A stretch of DNA of 32,931 nt from Oscillospiraceae bacterium (GTDB lineage Bacteria > Bacillota > Clostridia > Oscillospirales > Oscillospiraceae), in contig SVLV01000016.1 in the NCBI GenBank assembly GCA_015067765.1, positions 1-32,931 of the forward strand, written 5' to 3'. Under the pieces are notes generated by a model, which saw nothing but the letters and a program-made list of their open reading frames with translations, made no database searches and was not told the origin of the DNA. Positions 7,229-14,431 of the stretch are shown here, piece by piece. A program made the position numbers and the translations under genes. The stretch's first letter is position 1. The number at the start of each line of letters is the position of its first letter.

Positions 7229-8587
7229 TTACTTTTCCAAAATCACGGTGCCCTGATTGCGTTGCGTCAGGCCCTCCTGGATCAGAGCGAGGGTCTCGGC
7301 AAAGGGCAGCTTGGTCTGCTGGCCGCTGGCCATATCTTTGCAGGCCACCACGCCGGCAGCGATCTCATCTTCGCCCAGGAACACCACATAGGGGACGGAC
7401 AGCTTGTCAGCATAGTTCATCTTGGCTTTGAACTTTTTCTGCTCGGTATAGAGCTGGGTCTTGATGCCGGCAGCGCGCAGCTGGGTGGCCAGACTGATGG
7501 CGGCGGAGAGATCCTCCGTCATGGGCAGGATCAGCACATCGGCGGGAGCGGTGGGCAGCTGGGGATTGAGCATCTGCTGCTCGCCCAGCACATAGAACAG
7601 CCGGGTCAGGCCGATGGAGATGCCCACGCCGGGCAGCTGCTTGTCCGTGTAGTACTCAGCCAGATTGTCGTAGCGGCCGCCGGAGCAGACGGAGCCGATC
7701 TCCGGGTGATCCAGCAGCGTGGTCTCATAGACGGTGCCGGTGTAGTAGTCCAGACCGCGGGCAATGGTCAGATCCACAGCAAAGTTCTCCTCCGGGACAC
7801 CGAAGGCGGACAGATACCTGACCACCGTGTTCAGCTCGGCCAGACCTGTGTCGAAGGTCTCGTGGCGGCCGGCATAGCCCTGCAAAGCGGCGAGGACCTG
7901 CTCATTGGAGCCGGTGATGGCAATGAAGGTCAAAATCTCCTCCGCCTGCTGGCAGGTGAGACCACACTCTTCCTTCAGCAGTGCGCCGACCTTTTCTGCG
8001 CCGATCTTATCCAGCTTATCCACGGTGCGCATGATGTCGCCGGATTTCTCGGTGAGCCCCAGCATGGCATAGAAGCCGTTGAGAATCTTGCGGTTGTTGA
8101 CCCGGATCTGGAAACGCTTGAGACCCAGGGCGGTGAAGGTCTGGTAGATGATGGCGGGGATCTCAGCCTCATTGGTGATATCCAGCTTGCCGTCACCGAT
8201 GATATCGATGTCCGCCTGATAGAATTCGCGGAAACGGCCGCGCTGCGCCCGCTCACCGCGGTACACCTTGCCGATCTGATAGCGGCGGAAGGGGAAGGAG
8301 AGATCGTTGTAGTGCAGGGCCACATACTTGGCCAGAGGTACGGTCAGATCAAAGCGCAGGGACAGATCAGCATCACCCTTACTGAAGCGATAGATCTGCT
8401 TCTCTGTTTCGCCACCGCCCTTGGCAAGCAAAACCTCGCTGGCCTCGATCACCGGGGTGTCCAGGGGGGTGAAGCCATAGAGGGAATAGGTTTTGCGGAG
8501 AATCTCCATCATCCGCTCCATCTGCTGCTGAGGAGCCGGAAGCAGCTCCATGAAGCCGGATAGGGTCCGGGGAGTCATCTTTGCCAT
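7229..8587 (-). CDS. hisS: Histidyl-tRNA synthetase
   Basis: 452 residues from the chosen start, slightly longer than typical HisRS. Class II core with motif 2 (YRGERAQRGRFREFYQ) and the two histidine-specific motifs ARGLDYYTGTVYE and CSGGRYDNL; the C-terminal anticodon-binding alpha/beta domain follows (about 345-440). It charges tRNA-His. The frame is open far upstream through the leader, but the ATG before GCAAAGATG is the first that lies after the T-box terminator with good protein homology (TPRTLSGFMELLP). The ribosome site is weak (GTGAG), and an ATG three codons upstream is an alternative. First gene of hisS-aspS-alaX. Confidence 0.95.
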   Translation of the reverse strand: MAKMTPRTLSGFMELLPAPQQQMERMMEILRKTYSLYGFTPLDTPVIEASEVLLAKGGGETEKQIYRFSKGDADLSLRFDLTVPLAKYVALHYNDLSFPFRRYQIGKVYRGERAQRGRFREFYQADIDIIGDGKLDITNEAEIPAIIYQTFTALGLKRFQIRVNNRKILNGFYAMLGLTEKSGDIMRTVDKLDKIGAEKVGALLKEECGLTCQQAEEILTFIAITGSNEQVLAALQGYAGRHETFDTGLAELNTVVRYLSAFGVPEENFAVDLTIARGLDYYTGTVYETTLLDHPEIGSVCSGGRYDNLAEYYTDKQLPGVGISIGLTRLFYVLGEQQMLNPQLPTAPADVLILPMTEDLSAAISLATQLRAAGIKTQLYTEQKKFKAKMNYADKLSVPYVVFLGEDEIAAGVVACKDMASGQQTKLPFAETLALIQEGLTQRNQGTVILEK

Positions 8588-8631
8588 AGGTAACATCTCA
8601 CTTTCTTTGGTGTCGTTGGGTGAGAGGGCAG

Positions 8632-8877
8632 AAAAAAGCGCTCTCATCCCCTGATTGGGACGAGAGCGCGCAATGCACTTCGTGGTGCCACCCAATTTCA
8701 GTTCCCGGAAGGGGGAACCCTTTCTGCTCCTGTTACGGGGAGCGGGCCGTGGATGTTTCCATCCCCGCTGGAGGGCTGTCTTCTCCCTGTCTGCCGCAGC
8801 GCGCTCGCAGCCAATGGCGCGCCTCTCTGAGCCGGTGGAATAGGGGTACTCCTGCCTTCGTGATCACGGTTTATTTC
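8632..8877 (-). promoter_or_regulatory. T-box riboswitch leader of hisS-aspS, probably tRNA-Asp-responsive
   Basis: The 320-base gap between mgsA-like and hisS is filled by a T-box leader. On the minus strand GGGTGGCACCACG (about 8681-8693) is the T-box antiterminator core. The terminator, with arms ending GCGCTCTC / GAGAGCGC and a run of six T, is at 8632-8670. Stem I is recognisable: AGTA and AGAAGACA face each other between short helices (GGC/GCC below, CCCT/AGGG above), giving the specifier GAC (8778-8780), an Asp codon. The AGAGA motif lies near 8825. The bulge base after TGG is C, which pairs with discriminator G73 of tRNA-Asp, whereas tRNA-His has C73. Uncharged tRNA-Asp should therefore permit read-through into hisS and aspS. 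Confidence 0.88.
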
Positions 8878-8883
8878 TGTGCT

Positions 8884-8912
8884 ATTGTATGGGATTTTCG
8901 GAAAAAAGTCAA
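8884..8912 (-). promoter_or_regulatory. Promoter of the T-box/hisS-aspS unit
   Basis: TTGACT (8907-8912), 17 bases, TACAAT (8884-8889) on the minus strand. The -35 overlaps the stop codon of the mgsA-like gene, so the two units are packed without a terminator between them. Transcription from the upstream run could also enter the leader. Confidence 0.8.
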
Positions 8913-9325
8913 GCGGTGAAGGGCTTGGTCTTGGGATTGACAATATCGCGCCAGTTCAGATCGCCCCGGGCCAGACCCATGATCAGCATCTCTGCGGTGG
9001 CCAGATTGGTAGCATAGGGGATGTTGTTCTGGTCACACAGGTGGGTGATGTAAGTGATATCCTCCAGAGGGACCTTGGTATTGGGATCGCCAAAGCAAAG
9101 GACCATGTCGATCTCATTGTAGGCGATACGGGCGCCGATCTGCTGACCGCCGCCGTGCGCAAAGCTCAGAAAACGGTGGATGGTCAGGCCGGTAGCCTCA
9201 GAGATCAGCTGTCCGGTGGTGGCAGTGGCGCAGAGGGTATGCTGAGCCAGGATTCCGCAATAGGCGGTGCAGAACTGGGTCATCAGCTCCTTTTTGTTGT
9301 CGTGGGCGATCAGTGCAATATTCAT
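8909..9325 (-). CDS. Methylglyoxal synthase-fold protein with altered active site
   Basis: 138 residues, full length for MgsA, with clear homology throughout: MNIALIAHDNKKELM, ATTGQLISEATGL, QQIGARIAYNEIDMVL and CDQNNIPYATNLATAEMLI. MgsA turns dihydroxyacetone phosphate into methylglyoxal and phosphate. Three catalytic positions differ here. The general base Asp in the GGDQQ motif (E. coli D71) is Gly60, the histidine of the DPL...PH segment (H98) is Leu87, and the position of D101 is Ile90 (a neighbouring Asp89 exists). The first Asp of that segment (D91) is kept as Asp80, and the usual TGTTG loop reads TATTG. It may be inactive or have a new ligand. Start supported by AAAGGAGAC. Last gene of the run, 25 bases after minD-like. 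Confidence 0.82.
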   Translation of the reverse strand: MNIALIAHDNKKELMTQFCTAYCGILAQHTLCATATTGQLISEATGLTIHRFLSFAHGGGQQIGARIAYNEIDMVLCFGDPNTKVPLEDITYITHLCDQNNIPYATNLATAEMLIMGLARGDLNWRDIVNPKTKPFTA

Positions 9326-9350
9326 GGGAGCAGCGTCTCCTTTCGTGATA

Positions 9351-10088
9351 TCAAAGCTTCATCAGCGGCACCTTGTGGCCGGTGATGCGCCTGGCGATGT
9401 TCTCGTAAGCGTGTGCGGCAAAGTAGTTGATCTCCCGCAGCGGTACGCCGCGGTTGAGGGCATAGGGGACCTCACTGTCCTCCGGGATCACGCCCAGGAG
9501 GGGAAGCCCGGCCATATCGATGGCATCATCAATATTGGTGTGCAGGGCTTTGAGCATTTTCTTCTGGACCCGGCCCACCACAAGGTGGAGTCTGCCGTTG
9601 GGGAAGCGCCCCAGCTCCGTCACGGTGCGCTGGGCATCCCGCAGGCTGCTGACATCGGTGGTGGTGACCACCACCACATGATCCGCCTCGGCAATGGCCA
9701 TCTGAAAACCGAATCCAAGGCCGGCGGGGGCGTCGATGAGGCAGTAATCATAACGCTCCCGGATCTGGGTCATCAGGTCTTTGATCTGACTGCGGGAGGC
9801 GGACAGATTGTCGGTGACCATGGGGGCGGAGAGCAATTCCAGCTTAGGATACTTCCGGTGCTGCACAACGGCCTCCTGCAAGCTGCAGCGACCGTCCATC
9901 ACATCGGTGAAGTCCATCAGTGCCCGGTCGGACAGGCCCAGGGCCAAGTCAAGATTGCGCAGGACCACATCGCAGTCCAGACACAGGGTGTGGTGACCCA
10001 AATGGGCCAGTGCGAGGCCCACATTGGCGGTAAAAGAAGTTTTTCCGGTACCGCCCTTTCCGGAGACAACGGCGATGATCTTTCCCAT
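9351..10088 (-). CDS. minD: MinD-like ATPase lacking the C-terminal membrane-targeting helix
   Basis: 245 residues of the MinD/ParA deviant Walker family: SGKGGTGKTS with both lysines, DCDVVLRNLDLALGL, IDAPAGLGFGFQMA, SSLRDAQRT. Residues after the P-loop match MinD rather than Soj. In other Firmicutes MinD continues past NIARRI-G-xVPL by about 20 residues that form an amphipathic membrane helix. Here it ends at HKVPLMKL and the next gene starts 25 bases later, so no room exists for a shifted tail. No minC or minE is next to it. The start ATG is seven bases after AAGGAG; a longer frame begins inside rsmG. It may position division proteins from the cytosol or act in another partitioning role. 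Confidence 0.8.
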   Translation of the reverse strand: MGKIIAVVSGKGGTGKTSFTANVGLALAHLGHHTLCLDCDVVLRNLDLALGLSDRALMDFTDVMDGRCSLQEAVVQHRKYPKLELLSAPMVTDNLSASRSQIKDLMTQIRERYDYCLIDAPAGLGFGFQMAIAEADHVVVVTTTDVSSLRDAQRTVTELGRFPNGRLHLVVGRVQKKMLKALHTNIDDAIDMAGLPLLGVIPEDSEVPYALNRGVPLREINYFAAHAYENIARRITGHKVPLMKL

Positions 10089-10105
10089 TGGGTCAACTCC
10101 TTCTC

Positions 10106-10804
10106 TCAAATGAGGGGGGATTTCTTAATTTTGGCAAAGGGCCGGGGATAGGGTGCGGGAGTGGGTCTCACCTTGCGGATGATTACCAAGCGGTGTGTCA
10201 CATCGGTACCGGGAATGGTGTAGTCCCGGATGCTCTCCACTTTGCCGCCCAGCTGGGCGATGGCACTCTTGGCCTGCCGCAGCTCCTCATCGGAATCCAC
10301 GGATTTCATGGCCAGAAAGACACCGTCTACCTTCACCAGCGGCAGAGCCAGCTCACACAGCATGTTCAGATTGGCAACGGCGCGGGAGGTGGCCACATCG
10401 TAACGCTCCCTGTGTTTTCGGGCGAATTCCTCCGCCCGGGCATGGACGCAGTGTACCCGCTTCAGCCCCATGGTGCGGCAGGTTTCCTCCAGAAATGCGA
10501 TCCGTTTGCCCAAACTGTCCAGCAGGGTCAGATCAAAGTCCGGTTCCAGAATCCGCAGCGGCATACCGGGAAAACCTGCGCCGGTGCCCACATCCACCAC
10601 GGACTTGCCCCGCAGATCTGCCATAGTCAGCAGCGCAGCACAATCCAGCAGATGCAGATTGGCCACATCTACGGGGTCTGTGATGGCAGTCAGGTTCATG
10701 ACCTGATTGGTCTCCAGCAGCAGACGGGAAAACTCCATCAGTCCAGGAATTGCCTCCCGGGACAGACCCAGTGCGGCAAGGCCGCTGTTCAGCGTCTGCT
10801 CCAT
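10106..10804 (-). CDS. rsmG: 16S rRNA (guanine527-N7)-methyltransferase
   Basis: 232 residues with the RsmG (GidB) layout: an N-terminal helical segment containing NLTAITDP, the SAM-binding motif VVDVGTGAGFPGMPL (about 69-83), LLDSLGKRIAFLEE, and ATSRAVANLNMLCEL. It methylates N7 of G527 in the 530 loop of 16S rRNA; loss gives low-level streptomycin resistance in other bacteria. The start overlaps the mscL stop by one base (TAATG), indicating translational coupling. In many Firmicutes rsmG sits directly beside parA; here mscL, serS and parB lie between. Confidence 0.96.
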   Translation of the reverse strand: MEQTLNSGLAALGLSREAIPGLMEFSRLLLETNQVMNLTAITDPVDVANLHLLDCAALLTMADLRGKSVVDVGTGAGFPGMPLRILEPDFDLTLLDSLGKRIAFLEETCRTMGLKRVHCVHARAEEFARKHRERYDVATSRAVANLNMLCELALPLVKVDGVFLAMKSVDSDEELRQAKSAIAQLGGKVESIRDYTIPGTDVTHRLVIIRKVRPTPAPYPRPFAKIKKSPLI

Positions 10805-11238
10805 TACTTCTGGGTTTTCAGCAGGTCGCGGATCTCAGTCAGCAGCTCCTCGGTGGTGGGAGCGGCGGGAGCCTCGGGTTCGGGCTCGGGTTCCGGTTCT
10901 TCTTTCTTGCGGTGCAGGGCATTCATGGTCTTGACCAGCAGGAACACGGCAAAGGCGATGAAGATGAAATCGATGACCACGGCCAAAAGAGTGCCGAAAT
11001 TGACGGCAATTTCGGGCGTGACAACGGTCTCGCCTTCCATGACGGCAGCTTTCAGGATCCATTTCCATGCAGTGAAATCCAGGCCGCCGGTCAGCATGGA
11101 CAGCAGAGGCATCAGCACATCGTTGACCAAAGAGGTGGTGATCTTACCAAAGGCGCCGCCGATGATAACGCCGACGGCCATATCCAGCACATTGCCGCGC
11201 ATGGCGAATGCCTTAAACTCGGCCATAAACTTTTTCAT
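10804..11238 (-). CDS. mscL: Large-conductance mechanosensitive channel
   Basis: 144 residues. N-terminal amphipathic helix (MKKFMAEFKAFAMRGN), first pore helix VLDMAVGVIIGGAFGKI, a periplasmic-side loop, second membrane helix VIDFIFIAFAVFLLVKTMN, and a C-terminal bundle helix (TEELLTEIRDLLK) linked by an acidic Pro-Glu repeat. It forms a pentamer that opens on membrane tension to release solutes during hypo-osmotic shock. The ATG chosen follows GGAGG by seven bases; a longer in-frame start at 11283 lacks a ribosome site and adds residues not found in MscL. Coupled to rsmG. Confidence 0.96.
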   Translation of the reverse strand: MKKFMAEFKAFAMRGNVLDMAVGVIIGGAFGKITTSLVNDVLMPLLSMLTGGLDFTAWKWILKAAVMEGETVVTPEIAVNFGTLLAVVIDFIFIAFAVFLLVKTMNALHRKKEEPEPEPEPEAPAAPTTEELLTEIRDLLKTQK

Positions 11239-11284
11239 AGCTATTCCTCCAGACTTCAACTTGTTGTTTGAAATATCGCTCATA

Positions 11285-12589
11285 TTAGCGCTTGGGCGTC
11301 AGTTTCTCGCAGCCGCCCATGTAGGGACGCAGAGCCTCGGGGATCACAACGGAACCGTCCTCCTGCAGGTTGTTTTCCAGGAAGGCGATCAGCATACGGG
11401 GAGGAGCCACCACGGTGTTGTTGAGGGTGTGGGGCAGATAGGTCTTGCCGTCCTCGCCCTTGGCGCGGATCTTCAGACGGCGGGACTGGGCATCACCCAG
11501 GTTAGAGCAGGAGCAGACCTCAAAGTACTTCTGCTGACGGGGGGACCAGGCTTCGATATCGCAGGACTTGACCTTCAGGTCGGCCAGGTCGCCGGAGCAG
11601 CATTCCAACTGACGGACAGGGATATCCAGGCTGCGGAACAGCTCCACGCTGTAGCGCCACATCTTTTCGTACCAGTTCATGGAATCCTCGGGTTTGCAGA
11701 CCACGATCATCTCCTGCTTTTCGAACTGGTGGATGCGGTACACGCCGCGCTCCTCGATGCCGTGGGAGCCTTTCTCCTTCCGGAAGCAGGGGGAGTAGGA
11801 GGTGAGAGTCTGGGGCAGCTTGTCCTCGGGCAAGATCTGATCGATGAACTTACCGATCATGGAGTGCTCGGAGGTGCCGATCAGATACAGGTCCTCGCCC
11901 TCGATCTTATACATCATGGCATCCATCTCGGCGAAACTCATGACACCGGTCACCACGTTGCCGCGGATCATGAAGGGAGGGATGCAGTAGGTGAAACCCT
12001 TGTTGATCATGAAATCGCGGGCGTAAGCGGTCATAGCGGAGTGCAGGCGGGCGATATCACCCATCAGATAGTAGAAGCCATTACCGGATACGCGGCCGGC
12101 GGCATCCATGTCGATACCGTCAAAGCGCTCCATAATATCGGTGTGATAGGGGATGTCAAACTGGGGCTGGGTAGCCTCACCGAAGCGCTGGACCTCCACA
12201 TTGCAGCTGTCGTCAGGACCGATGGGGACGCTGGGGTCGATCATCTGGGGGATGACCATCATGATCTTATTCAGGTCCTCCGTGTACTTGGCCTCCATCT
12301 GCTCCAGCTGAGCCAGACGGTCGGCATTGGCCTTGACCTGAGCCTTGACGGCCTCGGCCTCCTCCAGCTTGCTGGGGTCCTTCTTGGCCTGGCCCATCAG
12401 CATGCCTACCTGCTTGGACAGCTGGTTGCGCATGGCACGCAGATCGCTGGCTTCCTGCACGGCAGCGCGCTTTTCAGCATCAATGGCAATGGCCTCGTCT
12501 ACCAGGGGCAGCTTGGCGTTCTGGAACTTCTTGCGGATGTTTTCCTTAACGGCTTCGGGATTTTCCCGGACAAAACGAATATCAAGCAT
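11285..12589 (-). CDS. serS: Seryl-tRNA synthetase
   Basis: 434 residues, normal for bacterial SerRS. The N-terminal antiparallel coiled-coil arm that grips the long variable arm of tRNA-Ser spans about 30-100. The class II core follows with motif 2 FRKEKGSHGIEERGVYR and a motif 3 region NNTVVAPPRMLIAFLENN. Start ATG after GAGG, inside a 40-base gap behind parB that also holds a perfect parS site. No T-box leader is present, so it is presumably expressed from the parAB promoter or by read-through. Confidence 0.97.
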   Translation of the reverse strand: MLDIRFVRENPEAVKENIRKKFQNAKLPLVDEAIAIDAEKRAAVQEASDLRAMRNQLSKQVGMLMGQAKKDPSKLEEAEAVKAQVKANADRLAQLEQMEAKYTEDLNKIMMVIPQMIDPSVPIGPDDSCNVEVQRFGEATQPQFDIPYHTDIMERFDGIDMDAAGRVSGNGFYYLMGDIARLHSAMTAYARDFMINKGFTYCIPPFMIRGNVVTGVMSFAEMDAMMYKIEGEDLYLIGTSEHSMIGKFIDQILPEDKLPQTLTSYSPCFRKEKGSHGIEERGVYRIHQFEKQEMIVVCKPEDSMNWYEKMWRYSVELFRSLDIPVRQLECCSGDLADLKVKSCDIEAWSPRQQKYFEVCSCSNLGDAQSRRLKIRAKGEDGKTYLPHTLNNTVVAPPRMLIAFLENNLQEDGSVVIPEALRPYMGGCEKLTPKR

Positions 12590-12609
12590 GATTGTTACCT
12601 CGATTTCTG

Positions 12610-12625
12610 TGTTTCACGTGAAACA
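12610..12625. other. parS site, perfect 16-base palindrome
   Basis: TGTTTCACGTGAAACA matches the chromosomal parS consensus recognised by ParB/Spo0J exactly. It lies between the parB stop and the serS ribosome site. Confidence 0.93.
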
Positions 12626-12629
12626 CTTG

Positions 12630-13496
12630 TTATTTTAGTTTGATGGCGTTGAGCGCGTCCAGCAGACGGTTCAGATCCTCTACGCCGTAGTATTCCAATT
12701 CGATGCGGCCCTTCTTACGGCCGGTGACGATTTTGCAGCCGCGGCCCAGATGGCTGCCCAACTCCTTGGCGGCCTCTTCGGCGTAATTGACACCAACGTG
12801 GCCGGCGGGCTTTTCGGGCTTTTTCTCTGCGGTCAGCTTCTTGACCAGTAGCTCGGTCTGGCGGACGGAGAGATCCGACTTGAGGACGGTCTCTGCGGCC
12901 TTTTCCTGAAGTTCGGCAGAGAGGGGGAGAATGGCGCGGGCGTGACCATTGGACAGGCGGCCGTCCTCCACCATGGCTCGGACAGAGGGACACAGGTTCA
13001 ATAGCCGCAGTGCATTTGCCACCACGGAACGGGACTTGCCGACCCGCTGGGCGGTCTCCTCCTGCGTCAGATTGTACTGCTGCATCAGGGCCTGATAGCC
13101 CTCGGCCTCCTCGATGGGATTCAGGTCTTCCCGCTGCAGGTTTTCGATCATGGCCAGTTCCATGGCCTTGCGGTCATCTGCCTCGATGACGACGGCGGGG
13201 ACTTCCCGCAGACCGGCCATTCGTGCGGCCCGCCAGCGGCGCTCGCCTGCAATAATTTGGTAGTAGCCGGACTGGAGCTTGCGCACCGTCAACGGCTGAA
13301 TGATGCCGTGTTCCCGGATAGAGTCGGCCAGATCGGCCAGAGCGTCCGGATCAAACTGCTTTCGGGGCTGAGTGGAGCAGCTTTCCACCTGAGAGATAGG
13401 AAGAAACAGGCTGCTGGTCTCCTCCTGCATGGTGGTGACATCGTCACCCAGCAGAGCGGCCAGGCCTTTTCCCAAGCCCTTGGATGTGTTTGCCAT
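12630..13496 (-). CDS. parB: Chromosome-partitioning protein ParB (Spo0J)
   Basis: 288 residues. Order: basic N-terminal ParA-stimulating segment (SKGLGKGLAALLG), ParB/Srx CTP-binding domain with box II GERRWRAAR, a helix-turn-helix (TQEETAQRVGKSRSVVANALRLL) and a C-terminal dimerisation domain (YYGVEDLNRLLDALNAI). At the positions that separate ParB from Noc in DNA recognition it has R and A in the recognition helix and G in SNGHARA, the parS-type set. It clamps and spreads from parS sites, loads SMC and stimulates ParA. Start after GGAGGAATC. Forms a unit with parA 44 bases upstream. Confidence 0.95.
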   Translation of the reverse strand: MANTSKGLGKGLAALLGDDVTTMQEETSSLFLPISQVESCSTQPRKQFDPDALADLADSIREHGIIQPLTVRKLQSGYYQIIAGERRWRAARMAGLREVPAVVIEADDRKAMELAMIENLQREDLNPIEEAEGYQALMQQYNLTQEETAQRVGKSRSVVANALRLLNLCPSVRAMVEDGRLSNGHARAILPLSAELQEKAAETVLKSDLSVRQTELLVKKLTAEKKPEKPAGHVGVNYAEEAAKELGSHLGRGCKIVTGRKKGRIELEYYGVEDLNRLLDALNAIKLK

Positions 13497-13540
13497 ATGA
13501 TTCCTCCATTTGCCGCAGTGGCGGCGAAAATAGGGTTTTG

Positions 13541-14296
13541 TCAGTTGTTCTTGCGCAGAAACTCCTCTGCCAGCTGGCGGTATGCCTCGGCGCCGCGACA
13601 GGTACGGTCGTAGGCATTGATAGGCTTGCCATGGCTGGGAGCTTCGGAGAGGCGGATGTTGCGGGGGATCACCGTACTGTAGACCTTGCCGGGGAAGAAA
13701 CGCTTGACCTCCTGTGCCACCTGGATGGACAGATTGGTTCGCCCGTCAAACATGGTAAGCAGGACTCCCTCGATATCCAGCTGGGGATTCATGCTGCGGC
13801 GCACGATCCGCACGGTGTTCATCAGATCGCTGAGTCCTTCCAGAGCGTAGTATTCGCCCTGCAGAGGGACCAGCAGTGTATTGGCGGCGCAGAGGCCGTT
13901 GAGAGTCAGCAGCTCCAGGGAGGGAGGACAATCGATGAAAATGTAGTCGTACCGATCCTGCACCTGAGCAAGTGCCTTCTTCAGCAGAAACTGACGATCC
14001 TCCATGTCGATCATCTCGATACCGGCGCCGGCCAGCGCCTTGCTGCTGGGCAGCACATCGCCATAAGGGGTTTTCACCAGAGCCTTTTCTGTCTCAACTC
14101 CGTTGATGAGGACATCATAAATGCCGTTGGAGCGGGTCTTGTCCACGCCCATGCCGGAGGTGGCGTTGGCCTGCGGGTCAAAATCGCACATCAGCACCGA
14201 TTTGCCGACGGCCTTCAGTGCGGCGGTCAGATTGACGCAAGTGGTGGTCTTCCCAACGCCGCCTTTCTGATTCACGATAGCAATGATCTTAGCCAA
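13541..14296 (-). CDS. parA: Chromosome-partitioning ATPase ParA (Soj)
   Basis: 251 residues from a TTG start. Deviant Walker A NQKGGVGKTTT at the N-terminus, CDFDPQANATSGMG (A' motif), and Walker B region DYIFIDCPPSLELLT; C-terminal DNA-binding basic residues follow. ParA dimers bind nucleoid DNA with ATP and move ParB-parS complexes. In Bacillus it also regulates DnaA. The TTG is six bases after AGGAGG; the frame is open upstream but there is no ATG between the ribosome site and the protein core. Driven by its own promoter, with two parS sites just upstream. Confidence 0.94.
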   Translation of the reverse strand: MAKIIAIVNQKGGVGKTTTCVNLTAALKAVGKSVLMCDFDPQANATSGMGVDKTRSNGIYDVLINGVETEKALVKTPYGDVLPSSKALAGAGIEMIDMEDRQFLLKKALAQVQDRYDYIFIDCPPSLELLTLNGLCAANTLLVPLQGEYYALEGLSDLMNTVRIVRRSMNPQLDIEGVLLTMFDGRTNLSIQVAQEVKRFFPGKVYSTVIPRNIRLSEAPSHGKPINAYDRTCRGAEAYRQLAEEFLRKNN

Positions 14297-14351
14297 AATG
14301 CACCTCCTGTTGCTTTTTGCCCCACAGAGGGGGAGTATATCATAATACATA

Positions 14352-14381
14352 AGTATAGCACAGATGGAAAATAAGTTTCAA
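14352..14381 (-). promoter_or_regulatory. Promoter of parAB
   Basis: TTGAAA (14376-14381), 18 bases, then extended -10 TGC + TATACT (14352-14357) on the minus strand. A degenerate parS-like palindrome covers the -35. Confidence 0.7.
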
Positions 14382-14389
14382 TAGAAACC
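14374..14389. other. Degenerate parS-like palindrome over the parA -35
   Basis: GTTTC-AATA-GAAAC keeps the outer arms of parS (11 of 16 positions) but has lost the CACGTG centre. Its centre is 42 bases from that of the next parS site. It could be a weak ParB contact for autoregulation or a chance repeat. Confidence 0.35.
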
Positions 14390-14415
14390 TGTGATAAACT
14401 GCCGCTTTTTCCCGA

Positions 14416-14431
14416 TGTTTCACGTGAAACA
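14416..14431. other. parS site, perfect
   Basis: TGTTTCACGTGAAACA, exact consensus, in the parA / GH13 intergenic region. Its last base abuts the T tract of the GH13 terminator. Confidence 0.93.

Noticed and set aside
9351-9353. MinD truncation as a frameshift pseudogene
   Set aside because: The ATPase core is intact, the stop is followed closely by a proper ribosome site and the next gene, and no membrane-helix remnant exists in other frames, so a real shorter protein is more likely.
10088-12643. Very long plus-strand open frame (about 850 codons) opposite rsmG, mscL and serS
   Set aside because: It is antisense to three unmistakable genes, has no coherent homology, and arises from GC-rich codon bias. 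The same holds for the long plus-strand frame opposite aspS (5421-7187) and those opposite hisS, AlaX and U32.
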